Shown: positions 8,808 to 17,360 of the stretch, in pieces
How positions within the stretch are numbered: position 1 is the first letter of the stretch
Layout: each line of letters opens with the position of its first letter
Assembly: GCA_009668925.1 (NCBI GenBank)
Contig: SBEK01000003.1
Location: 1-58,284, forward strand
DNA length: 58,284 nucleotides
Direction: 5' to 3'
Origin: Deltaproteobacteria bacterium
Lineage (GTDB): Bacteria > Desulfobacterota > Syntrophia > Syntrophales > Smithellaceae
The notes under the pieces: model-generated
What the model saw: the letters and a program-made list of their open reading frames with translations, nothing else
Told to the model about the DNA's origin: nothing
The model's database searches: none
Program-made: the position numbers and the translations under genes

Positions 8808-9119
8808 ATGCCAAATGAAAAGAGGAATGTTATTACCGGCGGACTTATTCTAATTACTCTGGGCGTCTTAATTTTTATCCACAAAACCACCAGTTACAAC
8901 TTCGGCCAGACCTGGCCCATTTTGCTCATCGTGATTGGAATCAGCACGCTGATCTACAAAGTCAGGGCCATCGAGGGCTGGTTCATTGCGACCGTGGGCG
9001 TCGTTTTTCTCATTATCGAAATTTACGGCTTTAATCTGCATCAGTATTCCCAGTTTATATTGCCGGTGATCCTGATCGTGCTGGGCGTCTTTGTCATATT
9101 GAAGCGCCGCAAGCGTTAG
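8808..9119 (+). CDS. small LiaI/LiaF-like transmembrane protein
   Basis: A 103-residue protein with three or four membrane segments (about 10-26, 34-50, 58-74, 80-97) and a basic tail (KRRKR). The pattern GGLILITLGVLIF ... WPILLIVIGISTLI resembles the LiaF/LiaI-like transmembrane domain found next to envelope-stress regulators and SPFH proteins. GGGAG precedes the ATG by 8 bases. It follows the slipin gene in the same direction, which suggests a membrane-organisation module with nfeD and the slipin. No enzymatic motif is visible. Confidence 0.75.
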   Translation: MPNEKRNVITGGLILITLGVLIFIHKTTSYNFGQTWPILLIVIGISTLIYKVRAIEGWFIATVGVVFLIIEIYGFNLHQYSQFILPVILIVLGVFVILKRRKR

Positions 9120-9149
9120 CCGCAAGCGCGCATCGGCAAAAAACACATC

Positions 9150-9812
9150 ATGGTCTTTAAACAAAAGAAGGCGCTGGTGATCAGTGATTTTGACGGGACG
9201 ATTTGTACCGTTGATGTCGGCAACCGGGTTTTAAGCCACTTTACGAAAGAAAGCTGGGAACACATTGATCGTGAGTACGTCCGGGGAAGCATCGGTTCGC
9301 GTGCGGCTTACAGCAGGATTGCGCCGCTTATTAGCGCCGAGCCGGCGCGCTTGAACGCTTTCGTTCTGAAGCTGGCGGCGCTCGATCCCTTCTTTACGAA
9401 GTTCTACCGTCTGGCGAAGAAGAAAGGCGTGGATGTGAAGATCGTTTCCGACGGACTTGATTTTTACATTCGGGCCATTATGGAAAAACATCGTTTGGGT
9501 GAAATTGAATTCTATTCCAATACCGTCGCTTTCGGCCGACAGGCGACGCTGACCTTCGATTTTCCGGAGGCCAATGCGTTATGCGGCCGCTGCGGCACAT
9601 GCAAGAATAAAATCCTGAACGACCACCGGCTGATGTATGAGACCATTATCTATGTCGGCAATGGTCATTCCGATATTTGCCCGTCGCGATGCGCGGACCT
9701 GGTTTTTGCCAAAGACGTGCTCCTGCGCCAGTGTGAGGAAGAAGGAACGACCCCGTACAGGCCTTTTCAGGATTTCAGCGTGATTTGTGAATATCTGAAA
9801 GAAAATTTTTGA
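9150..9812 (+). CDS. MtnX-like HAD phosphatase
   Basis: A 220-residue HAD-superfamily phosphatase of the phosphoserine phosphatase/MtnX group. HAD motif I is SDFDGTICTVD (residues 11-21), motif II is KIVSDGLD, and motif III-IV is in YVGNGHSDICPS. A Cys-rich turn (CGRCGTCKNK) before the last motif is typical of MtnX (2-hydroxy-3-keto-5-methylthiopentenyl-1-phosphate phosphatase). MtnX acts in methionine salvage, but mtnW, mtnB and mtnA are absent here, so the natural substrate is uncertain. The ATG at 9150 has no clear ribosome site and may rely on coupling to the upstream gene 30 bases away. Confidence 0.8.
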   Translation: MVFKQKKALVISDFDGTICTVDVGNRVLSHFTKESWEHIDREYVRGSIGSRAAYSRIAPLISAEPARLNAFVLKLAALDPFFTKFYRLAKKKGVDVKIVSDGLDFYIRAIMEKHRLGEIEFYSNTVAFGRQATLTFDFPEANALCGRCGTCKNKILNDHRLMYETIIYVGNGHSDICPSRCADLVFAKDVLLRQCEEEGTTPYRPFQDFSVICEYLKENF

Positions 9813-9862
9813 GGGCCGGAGGCGCTTCGGGTGAGCCCTGCTGAACCGGCAAGGATTTTGTC

Positions 9863-11044
9863 ATGAGCATATCAAAAAAAATTAAAGCATCCATTTCCCA
9901 GTCATCCGCCATTCGCAAGATGTTCGAGGAAGGGATTGCCTTGAAAAAGAAACACGGTGCGGACAACGTTTTTGACTTCAGCCTGGGAAATCCCAACGTC
10001 GAACATCCCCGGGAATTCAAGCGGGAACTGATCAAAGTCGCCGATGAGGAGATCGTCCTTAAACACGGGTATACGCCGAATGCGGGGTATCCGGAAACGA
10101 GGCAGGCCGTCGCCGAAAAGATCAGCCAAACCTGCGGTCTGAAAATGACGGCCGATCATATCGTCATGTCCTGCGGTGCGGGCGGTGCGCTGAATGTCAT
10201 TCTGAAGTCGCTCCTTGATCCGGGGGATGAGGTGATTATCTTCAAGCCCTTTTTCGTCGAATATCCCTTCTACATCGAAAACTACAACGGCGTGGTAAAA
10301 TACGTGCCGACAAAAGAAGATTTTTCACTGGATATCGCCGCTCTTGCGAAAGCCGTTACCCCGAAGACGAAAGCCATTATCATCAACTCACCCAACAATC
10401 CGACCGGTAAGGTATACAGTAAAAAGAACATCGCGGATCTTGCCCGGTTGCTGAAAGACAAAGGCAGGCTCTTGTATAAACCCATCTATTTGATCGCCGA
10501 TGAACCCTATGCGGAGATCGTCTTCGATGGAATTGAGGTGCCCAGCATCCTCAAGGCTTATGAAAACAGCATTATCGCCTATTCGTATTCCAAAACATTG
10601 TCCTTGCCCGGAGAAAGAATCGGCTACATAGCCGTTCACCCGAAAATTCACGAGGCGGATGATCTGATCACGGCCTTGATTTTATGCACGCGGATTATGG
10701 GATTTGTGAATGCGCCGGCGCTCATGCAGCGCATTGTGGCCAGACTTCAGAATATCACGGTTGATGTACAGGTTTATCAAAGGAAGCGGGATTTGCTTTG
10801 CGACGGACTGGCCCGGGCCGGTTACACATTTACCAAACCCCAGGGTGCTTTTTATCTCTTTGTGAAGAGTCCGATTCCCGATGACGTGGAATTCGTGGAG
10901 AGGCTTTTGCAGAAAAATATCCTGGTCGTGCCCGGCAGCGGCTTCGGCTGTCCGGGATATTTTCGTATTGCGTTCTGCGTCGACGATGCGACCATTATCA
11001 ATTCCATGAAAGGATTTGCCGACGTCATTCGGTCGGGCAAATGA
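9863..11044 (+). CDS. PLP-dependent class I aminotransferase
   Basis: A 393-residue fold-type I aminotransferase. The PLP lysine is in YSYSKTLSLPGERIGY, with NSPNNPTGKVYS and ADEPYAEIVFDG as cofactor-binding motifs and FRIAFC holding the C-terminal carboxylate-binding Arg. The family is usually annotated aspartate (or general) aminotransferase; specificity cannot be told from sequence. The start has AAGGA nine bases ahead. It is the last gene of the run beginning at coaBC and converges on hrpA. Its place after an MtnX-like phosphatase would also fit transamination of a 2-oxo acid to methionine, but that is only a guess. Confidence 0.9.
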   Translation: MSISKKIKASISQSSAIRKMFEEGIALKKKHGADNVFDFSLGNPNVEHPREFKRELIKVADEEIVLKHGYTPNAGYPETRQAVAEKISQTCGLKMTADHIVMSCGAGGALNVILKSLLDPGDEVIIFKPFFVEYPFYIENYNGVVKYVPTKEDFSLDIAALAKAVTPKTKAIIINSPNNPTGKVYSKKNIADLARLLKDKGRLLYKPIYLIADEPYAEIVFDGIEVPSILKAYENSIIAYSYSKTLSLPGERIGYIAVHPKIHEADDLITALILCTRIMGFVNAPALMQRIVARLQNITVDVQVYQRKRDLLCDGLARAGYTFTKPQGAFYLFVKSPIPDDVEFVERLLQKNILVVPGSGFGCPGYFRIAFCVDDATIINSMKGFADVIRSGK

Positions 11045-11183
11045 CCTGAGCGGGAGATCGAAAGCTTCATCGCCGACCCTTCCGGCTCATGACCATTTCG
11101 ATGATGACCCCATTAACGGAAGCGTCAGTGCTTGCCGGGGGAAAATAGTCATCCCGGGCATCTCCGAAGGCCCGTCATCGGAA

Positions 11184-14100
11184 TCAACAGACGATCTGTT
11201 CGATTTCGTCAATCAGCTGCCGGATCCTTTTGGGCGAAACAGGGTAGGGGGTTTTGAGTTCCTGGGCAAAGAGCGATACCTTGTACTCCTCGATCATCCA
11301 GTAAAGTTCGTCCACCTTTTGCTTCTTTTCTTCCGAGGCCGCAGCGGTCATACGGTTTGTGATGTCCTGAAGCTGACTTTCATAAACGGCGACGTCCCGC
11401 AATTTATTTTCCACGGCCGAAAGGTTCAGTGTTCCCCGCTGGGCCCGTATCGCGAGCGCTTTGATGTAGCGCGGTAAGTTGCGCAGACGGTCAAAGGAAT
11501 AAAGGTCGGGAAAATGGACGGGAACCAGTTCGGAGAGTGCCTGACGGCTTCCTTTCAGAAATTGGCTCAAGGAGGTCTGCGACCGGTTTTTCTGCGCAAG
11601 CTTCTCAAGCACATCGTGTGCTTCCGTAAAATGTCTGAGAACCGGGGCTATGGCGTCCATGACCTGCTGTCCGTAGGGCAGGATCCGGGGAGCGACCGCT
11701 TCGGCATGCTTTGTGAACTCTTCGGGGCTGCGCCAGGCATGATGAAACAGATCCCGTTTAACGCGATCGAGGACGGCCTGTTCGATGTGTCTGGGATTGC
11801 CGATATCCGCCGCCTGCTTTTTCATTTCACCTATGAGAACGATATTCTTTCTGAGTTGCCTCAGCTTTTCCGCAAAATAAACTTCATAAAGCGCGCCGAC
11901 GCCCCGGCGCTGATTGGCAGAAGCTTCCCGGGGATCGGCAAAAAGACGGAGACTGACGACGCCGTCGACGACGTGCAGCGCCGGATAGGCGTAGCCCGTC
12001 AGCCCGTGTTTTCCGGTAAGCTCAATGCTTTCGGGCAACGCTCCGAAATCCCAGGTGGTGACGGATTCCCGCTCCCACTGCCGGCGATAGGCGGCAAGAG
12101 ACGTGCGCTCCACTTCCGAGGCCAGATCTCTTTGCAGTTCTCCGATGTCGCGGCTCGTCCTGATTTCACATCCGCGATCGTCGATCACACTGTAACGGAT
12201 ATTCAAATGATCGGGCAATTGAGCCTGCGTCCAGAAATCGACCGGAACGGTCAGCTGATATTCGCGGGATAAAAAAAGGCTCAGAGCCTGCGGCAAGGTA
12301 GCTTCCTCAAGCCCGCTCTGCCGGCCGAAGGATTCCGCTATGTGAAGAACCGGCGGAAGCTTCTGCCGGGCCTGCTTGGGCAGAGACTTCAGCAGATGCA
12401 GCGTTTTCTCCAGAAGCAGGGACGGCAGATGGCGTTCCATGTTTTCGGAAGCGGCCCGGCAGACCAGACCGAGAGGCACCTGAACCGTAACGCCGTCCTC
12501 GGCCTTGCCCGGTTCAAACCGGTACCGGCAGGCAAGCGAGGCCTTGCCGATTTTTATGTGATCCGGATAGTGCTGCAAGTCCCCCGGATCGGGATCGCGG
12601 GCGATGAGGTCCTCTTCGCGAAACCGTAGGAAATCATCGCCGCCTCTGTCCTTGATCAGCTTCTGCAGGGTTCGGATATCCGAAAGCTCGGGAAGCCTCC
12701 GGTCATAAAGCCCGGCGATCGTTTCGCAATCGACGGCAATGCCGCGCTTACGCAGCTTATCCTCCACGGACTTCGTCTTTTCCCATAAAGCCAAGTTGTG
12801 CTCGAGAAAAGGGAGCCGGCGCGCGACTTCGCCTTCGACCAGCGCCTCACGGATGAATATGGCTTTCGCTTCCTGGGGATTGATCCGGTCGTATGAAACC
12901 GTCCTCTGATCAACGATCGTCAGCCCGAATAAGATGACTTTCTCCAGGGCGACGACCTGGCCGCGGTTTTTTTCCCAGTGCGCCGCCCAGTGGATGTATC
13001 GGCAGTGCTCCCGTCCCAATTCTTCGAGCCACTCGCTCTTGATATTGGCGGCGTTGCGCGCAAACACCCGGGACGTCAGGCTGATATCCGCAGCGACGAT
13101 CCAGGGTCCGCCCCGATTGAAAAGGCCCGAGCCGGGATATAACATGACCTCACGGCTCTTTGCCGCCGTGTAGAAATTCTTTTCTTTTTTTTGGGCGATG
13201 TTGGACAGGTATCCGCTGAGAATTGAGCGATGGATTTTGTCGGCGATCGCTTGATCGATGTCTATTTTCGCCTGTTTGCCGGCGCGTCGCGCCGGACGGC
13301 TCCCGCCGGTGATTTCCAGAATCTGCTGATAGATATCCCGCCATTCCCTCATCCGGCGATAGGAAAGAAAATGATCCCGGCAGAATCTTCTCCATGTACC
13401 CTGGGACTGCATCTTTTCGAGAGATTCGGAATAATGGTTCCAGATGTGCAGGTAGGTGAGAAAATCCGATTCCGGATGCTGGAAGAGTGCGTGGGCGGCC
13501 TGAGCCTGATCGACCTTATCATAGGGGCGTTCCCGGGGGTCCTGAATGCTAAGCGCCGCGGCAATGACGGCAATTTCATTGAGACAGCCTTCTTTCTCGG
13601 CCTCAATGATCATTCGCGACACCCGGGGGTCCAGGGGCAGCCGGGACATGGCCAACCCGATGTCGGTCAGTTTATAACGTTCAGCCTCAGTATCCGTGTC
13701 GTCGCGCGCAATCGCGCCGAGATCCCGCAGGATTTCAATGCCGTCGCGGATATTTTTGGGATGCGGCCGGTCGATGAATGGAAACGAGGTGATCAAACCG
13801 AGATTCAGGGCGAGCATACGGAGAATGACTCCGGCCAGATTGGACCGCAGAATCTCGGGTGTTGTATAGAGCGGCCGGTCCGCGAAATCCTCGCGGGAGT
13901 ATAGGCGGATGCAGATGCCGTTCTGCACGCGGCCGCATCGGCCCTTGCGCTGTTCGGCGCTGCTTCGGGAGACGGGCTTGATCGGGAGACCGGTGGTTTG
14001 ACTCCGGGGATTGTATTCCAGAAACCGGGCGAGTCCGGAATCAATCACATATTTTATGCCGGGAATCGTCAAAGACGTTTCCGCGATATTGGTGGCGACA

Positions 14101-15146
14101 ATGATTTTCTGTTCGGCAGCCGGGCTGAAAACAAGTCTCTGGGCGCCGCCCGACAGACGGGCATAAAGGGGCAGGATGAGACCCGACGATCGTTTCGCCA
14201 GACGTCCGCAAACCTCGCGAATATCCTGCTCGGTGGGCAGGAAGATCAGGATATCTCCAAAATGTCTTTCCTGCTGCAATTTTTCCACACAGACGACAAC
14301 TTCATCGACGTACGTGGTTTCGCCTTTTTCCTCCCGGACGGGATCGATCGGGTGATAGCGCACCTCAACCGGGTACATCCTTCCGGAAACTTCAATCACC
14401 GGGGCCTGGTCAAATGCCTCGGCGAATTTTGACGTATCGATCGTCGCGGACGTGATAATCACCTTCAGATCTTTTCGCCGGCCCAGCAGCGTGCGGAGAT
14501 ACCCGAGGAGGAAGTCGATGTTGAGGCTGCGTTCATGGGCTTCATCCACGATGATCGTGTCATAAGCCAGCAAATCCCTGTCGTGGACCGTTTCGGCAAG
14601 GAGGATGCCGTCCGTCATGACTTTGATCAGCGGCTGGGCCGATGTTTTTTCTTCAAAGCGGATTTTATACGATACGGCCTCTCCCGAAGACTGACCCAGT
14701 TCCGCGGCAATGCGCGCGGCAATACTGACGGCGGCGATCCTGCGCGGCTGGGTGAGGCCGATCAGGCCGCGCAGGCCGAAACCGGCCGCCAGGCACATCT
14801 TGGGGATCTGCGTCGTTTTTCCCGATCCGGTTTCGCCCGTGATGATGACCACCTGATGTCGGCGGAGGGTATCGATGATCACGTCGCGTTTCGCCGTAAT
14901 GGGCAGTTCGGGAGAAAACCGGATGTCCGGGACCTTCCGTTTCCGACTCTCCAGACGGCTGCGCGAAGCCGCAAATCGTTTCTGCAGATCGGCCATAGAG
15001 TGTGCCGTCCCGGAGTGCGCCGCGCTGCGGTTTCCCATGATTTTAATGTCGTGCAGAAGGCGGCGGTAATCGGCGATCATGACATCGCCGGCGTGGCGTT
15101 CAATATACCTGGCGGTCAGGACTTCCGGATGATTGTTCGGCAACAT
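11184..15146 (-). CDS. hrpA: DEAH-box ATP-dependent RNA helicase HrpA
   Basis: A 1320-residue HrpA helicase, close to the family length of 1300. Helicase motifs run in order: GETGSGKTT (I), TQPRR (Ia), DEAHERS (II), SAT (III) and QRKGRCGR (VI). HA2 and OB regions follow, then the long C-terminal DUF3418 domain specific to HrpA. In E. coli HrpA rescues stalled ribosomes and has been linked to fimbrial mRNA processing. The start at 15146 is chosen for GGGAG four bases ahead; an upstream in-frame ATG at 15182 has none. It stands alone, convergent with the aminotransferase, with 140 bases and no clear terminator between. Confidence 0.95.
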   Translation of the reverse strand: MLPNNHPEVLTARYIERHAGDVMIADYRRLLHDIKIMGNRSAAHSGTAHSMADLQKRFAASRSRLESRKRKVPDIRFSPELPITAKRDVIIDTLRRHQVVIITGETGSGKTTQIPKMCLAAGFGLRGLIGLTQPRRIAAVSIAARIAAELGQSSGEAVSYKIRFEEKTSAQPLIKVMTDGILLAETVHDRDLLAYDTIIVDEAHERSLNIDFLLGYLRTLLGRRKDLKVIITSATIDTSKFAEAFDQAPVIEVSGRMYPVEVRYHPIDPVREEKGETTYVDEVVVCVEKLQQERHFGDILIFLPTEQDIREVCGRLAKRSSGLILPLYARLSGGAQRLVFSPAAEQKIIVATNIAETSLTIPGIKYVIDSGLARFLEYNPRSQTTGLPIKPVSRSSAEQRKGRCGRVQNGICIRLYSREDFADRPLYTTPEILRSNLAGVILRMLALNLGLITSFPFIDRPHPKNIRDGIEILRDLGAIARDDTDTEAERYKLTDIGLAMSRLPLDPRVSRMIIEAEKEGCLNEIAVIAAALSIQDPRERPYDKVDQAQAAHALFQHPESDFLTYLHIWNHYSESLEKMQSQGTWRRFCRDHFLSYRRMREWRDIYQQILEITGGSRPARRAGKQAKIDIDQAIADKIHRSILSGYLSNIAQKKEKNFYTAAKSREVMLYPGSGLFNRGGPWIVAADISLTSRVFARNAANIKSEWLEELGREHCRYIHWAAHWEKNRGQVVALEKVILFGLTIVDQRTVSYDRINPQEAKAIFIREALVEGEVARRLPFLEHNLALWEKTKSVEDKLRKRGIAVDCETIAGLYDRRLPELSDIRTLQKLIKDRGGDDFLRFREEDLIARDPDPGDLQHYPDHIKIGKASLACRYRFEPGKAEDGVTVQVPLGLVCRAASENMERHLPSLLLEKTLHLLKSLPKQARQKLPPVLHIAESFGRQSGLEEATLPQALSLFLSREYQLTVPVDFWTQAQLPDHLNIRYSVIDDRGCEIRTSRDIGELQRDLASEVERTSLAAYRRQWERESVTTWDFGALPESIELTGKHGLTGYAYPALHVVDGVVSLRLFADPREASANQRRGVGALYEVYFAEKLRQLRKNIVLIGEMKKQAADIGNPRHIEQAVLDRVKRDLFHHAWRSPEEFTKHAEAVAPRILPYGQQVMDAIAPVLRHFTEAHDVLEKLAQKNRSQTSLSQFLKGSRQALSELVPVHFPDLYSFDRLRNLPRYIKALAIRAQRGTLNLSAVENKLRDVAVYESQLQDITNRMTAAASEEKKQKVDELYWMIEEYKVSLFAQELKTPYPVSPKRIRQLIDEIEQIVC

Positions 15147-15398
15147 TTTTCTCCCTTGTCTGGCATGGGCCCTATATTTCATACCCGCGCGCGTGATGTC
15201 AATGCCGGAAATGCTTCACCTGAACCGGCTGGTGGATTTCCTGCAATTCTTGAATGAATGCAGTGCGCCGTATTCAGGGATGCCGCTATTGCTTTTGGTT
15301 CGTCTGCGGAAGGATTGGGGGTCGGCAAGCGCTGTCTTTATGATGAAGAGACCCCCGGGGCATCTGGAATGAAGAGGGGGGAACTCTTTTTGGAAAAC

Positions 15399-15416
15399 GC
15401 CGCTTCTCTGAGCGGC
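15399..15416 (-). terminator. possible rho-independent terminator, minus strand
   Basis: GCCGCT (15399-15404) and AGCGGC (15411-15416) form a 6-bp hairpin with a 6-base loop. On the minus strand the stem is followed by GTTTTCC. It could end transcripts of the MuiA-family gene, but it lies about 360 bases past that gene's stop and has a poor T-tract. Confidence 0.3.
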
Positions 15417-15547
15417 TTCAGTCGTTGAGAATAAAGAATCGCCGTCTTCGACGACGCGGAATAAGTGAAACTGGTGTCGTGCGTCTAACACTTCTTTATA
15501 TAAATTTAGTGCGGCGTTTCAGTAATTGCTGCAACTCCGCTCGCTTT

Positions 15548-15575
15548 AGAACAAGGGGTTGCAACCCCTTGTTCT
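15548..15575. repeat. perfect 28-base palindrome
   Basis: The sequence AGAACAAGGGGTTG is followed directly by its exact reverse complement, with no spacer. It can extrude as a 14-bp hairpin or bind a symmetric protein. No long T-run follows, so it is not a typical terminator. It lies 45 bases ahead of the tandem repeat. Confidence 0.85.
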
Positions 15576-15619
15576 GGTGTAATGCGTTTTCAGTCCGTGC
15601 AAAGAGATTCATGACGCAC

Positions 15620-15776
15620 TTCACTAACCACGGGCCTTCGGCACTCCGCGATGCGGGATAAGTGAAACTAGCTGATTCCCTTGGAATCGGAGTTTCACTA
15701 ACCACGGGCATTCCGCCCTCCGCGGTGCGGGATAAGCGAAACTAGCTAATGCCCTTGGAATTGGAGTTTCGCTAAC
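15620..15776. repeat. 74-base direct tandem repeat, about 2.1 copies
   Basis: TTCACTAACCACGGGC begins at 15620 and again at 15694, and TTCGCTAAC begins the third, partial copy at 15768; the period is exactly 74. Copies 1 and 2 differ at a few positions. Each contains an inverted pair, TTCACTAAC...AAGTGAAACTAG, so each can also fold. The third copy supplies the TAG stop codon of the MuiA-family gene (15772-15774, minus strand), so the array reaches into the coding end. Confidence 0.8.
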
Positions 15777-17343
15777 GTCGCCAGCCGAAATCAATCCGCA
15801 TATCCCGGGGGGCTTCCATCGTGACGCCGGTCTCGATCCGTTTTGTTTGTGAAGGCGGCACGTCCAAAAACCAGACCAATTTAGCCGAATCTTTTTCCGA
15901 CGGGTCCGGCTGATGGTTGAAGGACAGCTTTATTCTCTCATCGCGGGGCTGCGGAATGGGTTCTTCGACGCGCACCCGGGCCGCCGTACGGCCGTCATTG
16001 CGCGCTTCAATGAGCCACCGCCATTGACGTGTTTGTTTGGTCTGAAAGAATTTTGCCCCGCCCGTTTGATCGGTCATGGTTAAGGAAGTGACGGTGACAA
16101 AAGGAGTGCTGCCGAAATAAATATCCGCTTCGGTTCCGGCAAGGGCGAAGGTCCGCTTGCCGAGCACAGCGCCGTCGATGACGAACGTCGCCTGTCCGGC
16201 GGGGACATCAACGGGTGCGGCGAGCTTAATGCCTGCTTGAAGAAACGCCTGCGGTGACAAGCTCGGACGGGCCAGAAAAACAAAACGGGCGGGCCATGAT
16301 TCCTCTTTGATTTTTAAACGCTGCCGGGGGCCTGCCGTGATCGTTTTCTTGCCCAGCGTCCAGACCGAGTAATTCGTATGGGTCGTTTCGACCGGGGCCG
16401 ATTCTTCCGCGGTATGATCGGCGTCGGACAGATTAAGCCTGGCCGGCGCTGACCTCTCTCTGGGCGATGATTTATACACCTCGGCCGTTTTCGGCCTGAT
16501 GACCCACTCGGGCAGGTCCCGGGGTGAAAGGGTCCGGACGGGCTGCAGCGTGGCAATCCGGATCTGGGCGGGATTCCAGTCGGTGCCCGTGGACTGCCAG
16601 ATTTCCGCATCCCAGGAAAAGACGACCGTATTGGAAGCAGGCAGCGCCTCCAGCCGGTAAAGGGGCTGCCAGCCGCAGCCGCTCAGGATATAGCTGTACT
16701 GAAGCACCGCCTCCTGGCCCGCGCTTCCGGATAGTGTAATGACGGCTTCCCAGGCCTTTTCATTCTTTCCGGCGGTCTGGGTGATGCTGTCCTGAAGTTC
16801 CTTGATTTGTTTTTCGATGCGCTCCAGATCATTTTCGATGGAATTCTTTTCAGTGAGGATTTTGCGGCTGTTTCTTCCGATGGTCGCCGCCAGCGCATCC
16901 GCCTCGGCGATCGTTTTCGTTTTGGCCTTGGTCTGCGCTTGCCAGAACTGAAGTTGAATGTCCAGCGCCTGGCTTCGGGCGTGCATTTCTTTTTTTTCAT
17001 TCCGGATTTTCTTGAGCTGGGCCCTCAGTTGGGAAATCCTGTTTTCATCGGCGCGCAGGACCTGTTTAACCTGGATATCTTCAATTCTCAGCCGGTTTGC
17101 TCCCGATACGGAAACCGCCAGCGACTCCGGGTCGGTCTGCGCAGGTAAAGCAATGAGCATCTGCTGTTTGCCGGCGCCTGCGGGCGATGGACTGATCTTC
17201 GCACTTTCTTCTACGTTTGCGGAATTGGGGAAAAATGTAACCTCTTTTACGGCGGCCCCGGAGACACCGGGCATGACGCACCAGTCAATGAAAATCACCG
17301 CCAGCACCAGCACGAGCGAACACTTCCGTTTGTTCACTATCAT
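15772..17343 (-). CDS. MuiA-family (DUF4139/DUF4140) exported protein
   Basis: A 523-residue protein of the 'mucoidy inhibitor A' family. A signal peptide (residues 1-30, ending GVSGAA) is followed by an N-terminal DUF4140 region (VKEVTFFPNSANVEES), a coiled coil from about 98 to 200 (RISQLRAQLKKIRNEKKEM) and a C-terminal DUF4139 beta domain (YSYILSGCGWQPLYRLEA). Molecular function is unknown; the name comes from a capsule phenotype in another bacterium. AGGAGAG lies 8 bases ahead of the ATG. It follows the amidohydrolase gene by 17 bases on the same strand. Its stop codon falls in a 74-base repeat copy. Confidence 0.85.
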   Translation of the reverse strand: MIVNKRKCSLVLVLAVIFIDWCVMPGVSGAAVKEVTFFPNSANVEESAKISPSPAGAGKQQMLIALPAQTDPESLAVSVSGANRLRIEDIQVKQVLRADENRISQLRAQLKKIRNEKKEMHARSQALDIQLQFWQAQTKAKTKTIAEADALAATIGRNSRKILTEKNSIENDLERIEKQIKELQDSITQTAGKNEKAWEAVITLSGSAGQEAVLQYSYILSGCGWQPLYRLEALPASNTVVFSWDAEIWQSTGTDWNPAQIRIATLQPVRTLSPRDLPEWVIRPKTAEVYKSSPRERSAPARLNLSDADHTAEESAPVETTHTNYSVWTLGKKTITAGPRQRLKIKEESWPARFVFLARPSLSPQAFLQAGIKLAAPVDVPAGQATFVIDGAVLGKRTFALAGTEADIYFGSTPFVTVTSLTMTDQTGGAKFFQTKQTRQWRWLIEARNDGRTAARVRVEEPIPQPRDERIKLSFNHQPDPSEKDSAKLVWFLDVPPSQTKRIETGVTMEAPRDMRIDFGWRR

Positions 17344-17360
17344 AGTTCACGCTCTCCTTT

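Larger units (their letters stand above)
15147..15771. other. repeat-rich non-coding spacer
   Basis: This 625-base spacer between hrpA and the MuiA-family gene has no credible coding sequence. It holds a small hairpin at 15399-15416, a perfect 28-base palindrome at 15548-15575 and a 74-base tandem repeat from 15620 that runs into the 3' end of the MuiA-family gene. A 20-base block ending GATAAGTGAAACT in the tandem copies (15650, 15724) also occurs, slightly altered, at 15453. It looks like degraded or dispersed repeat DNA. Confidence 0.6.

Noticed and set aside
15483..15489. GTCTAAC, matching the RYYYAAC end of an integron attC site
   Set aside because: No partner GTTRRRY at a suitable distance and no integrase; chance match.
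15216..15491. 91-codon minus-strand frame in the repeat-rich spacer
   Set aside because: It covers hairpins and has no start signal or domain; likely a chance frame.
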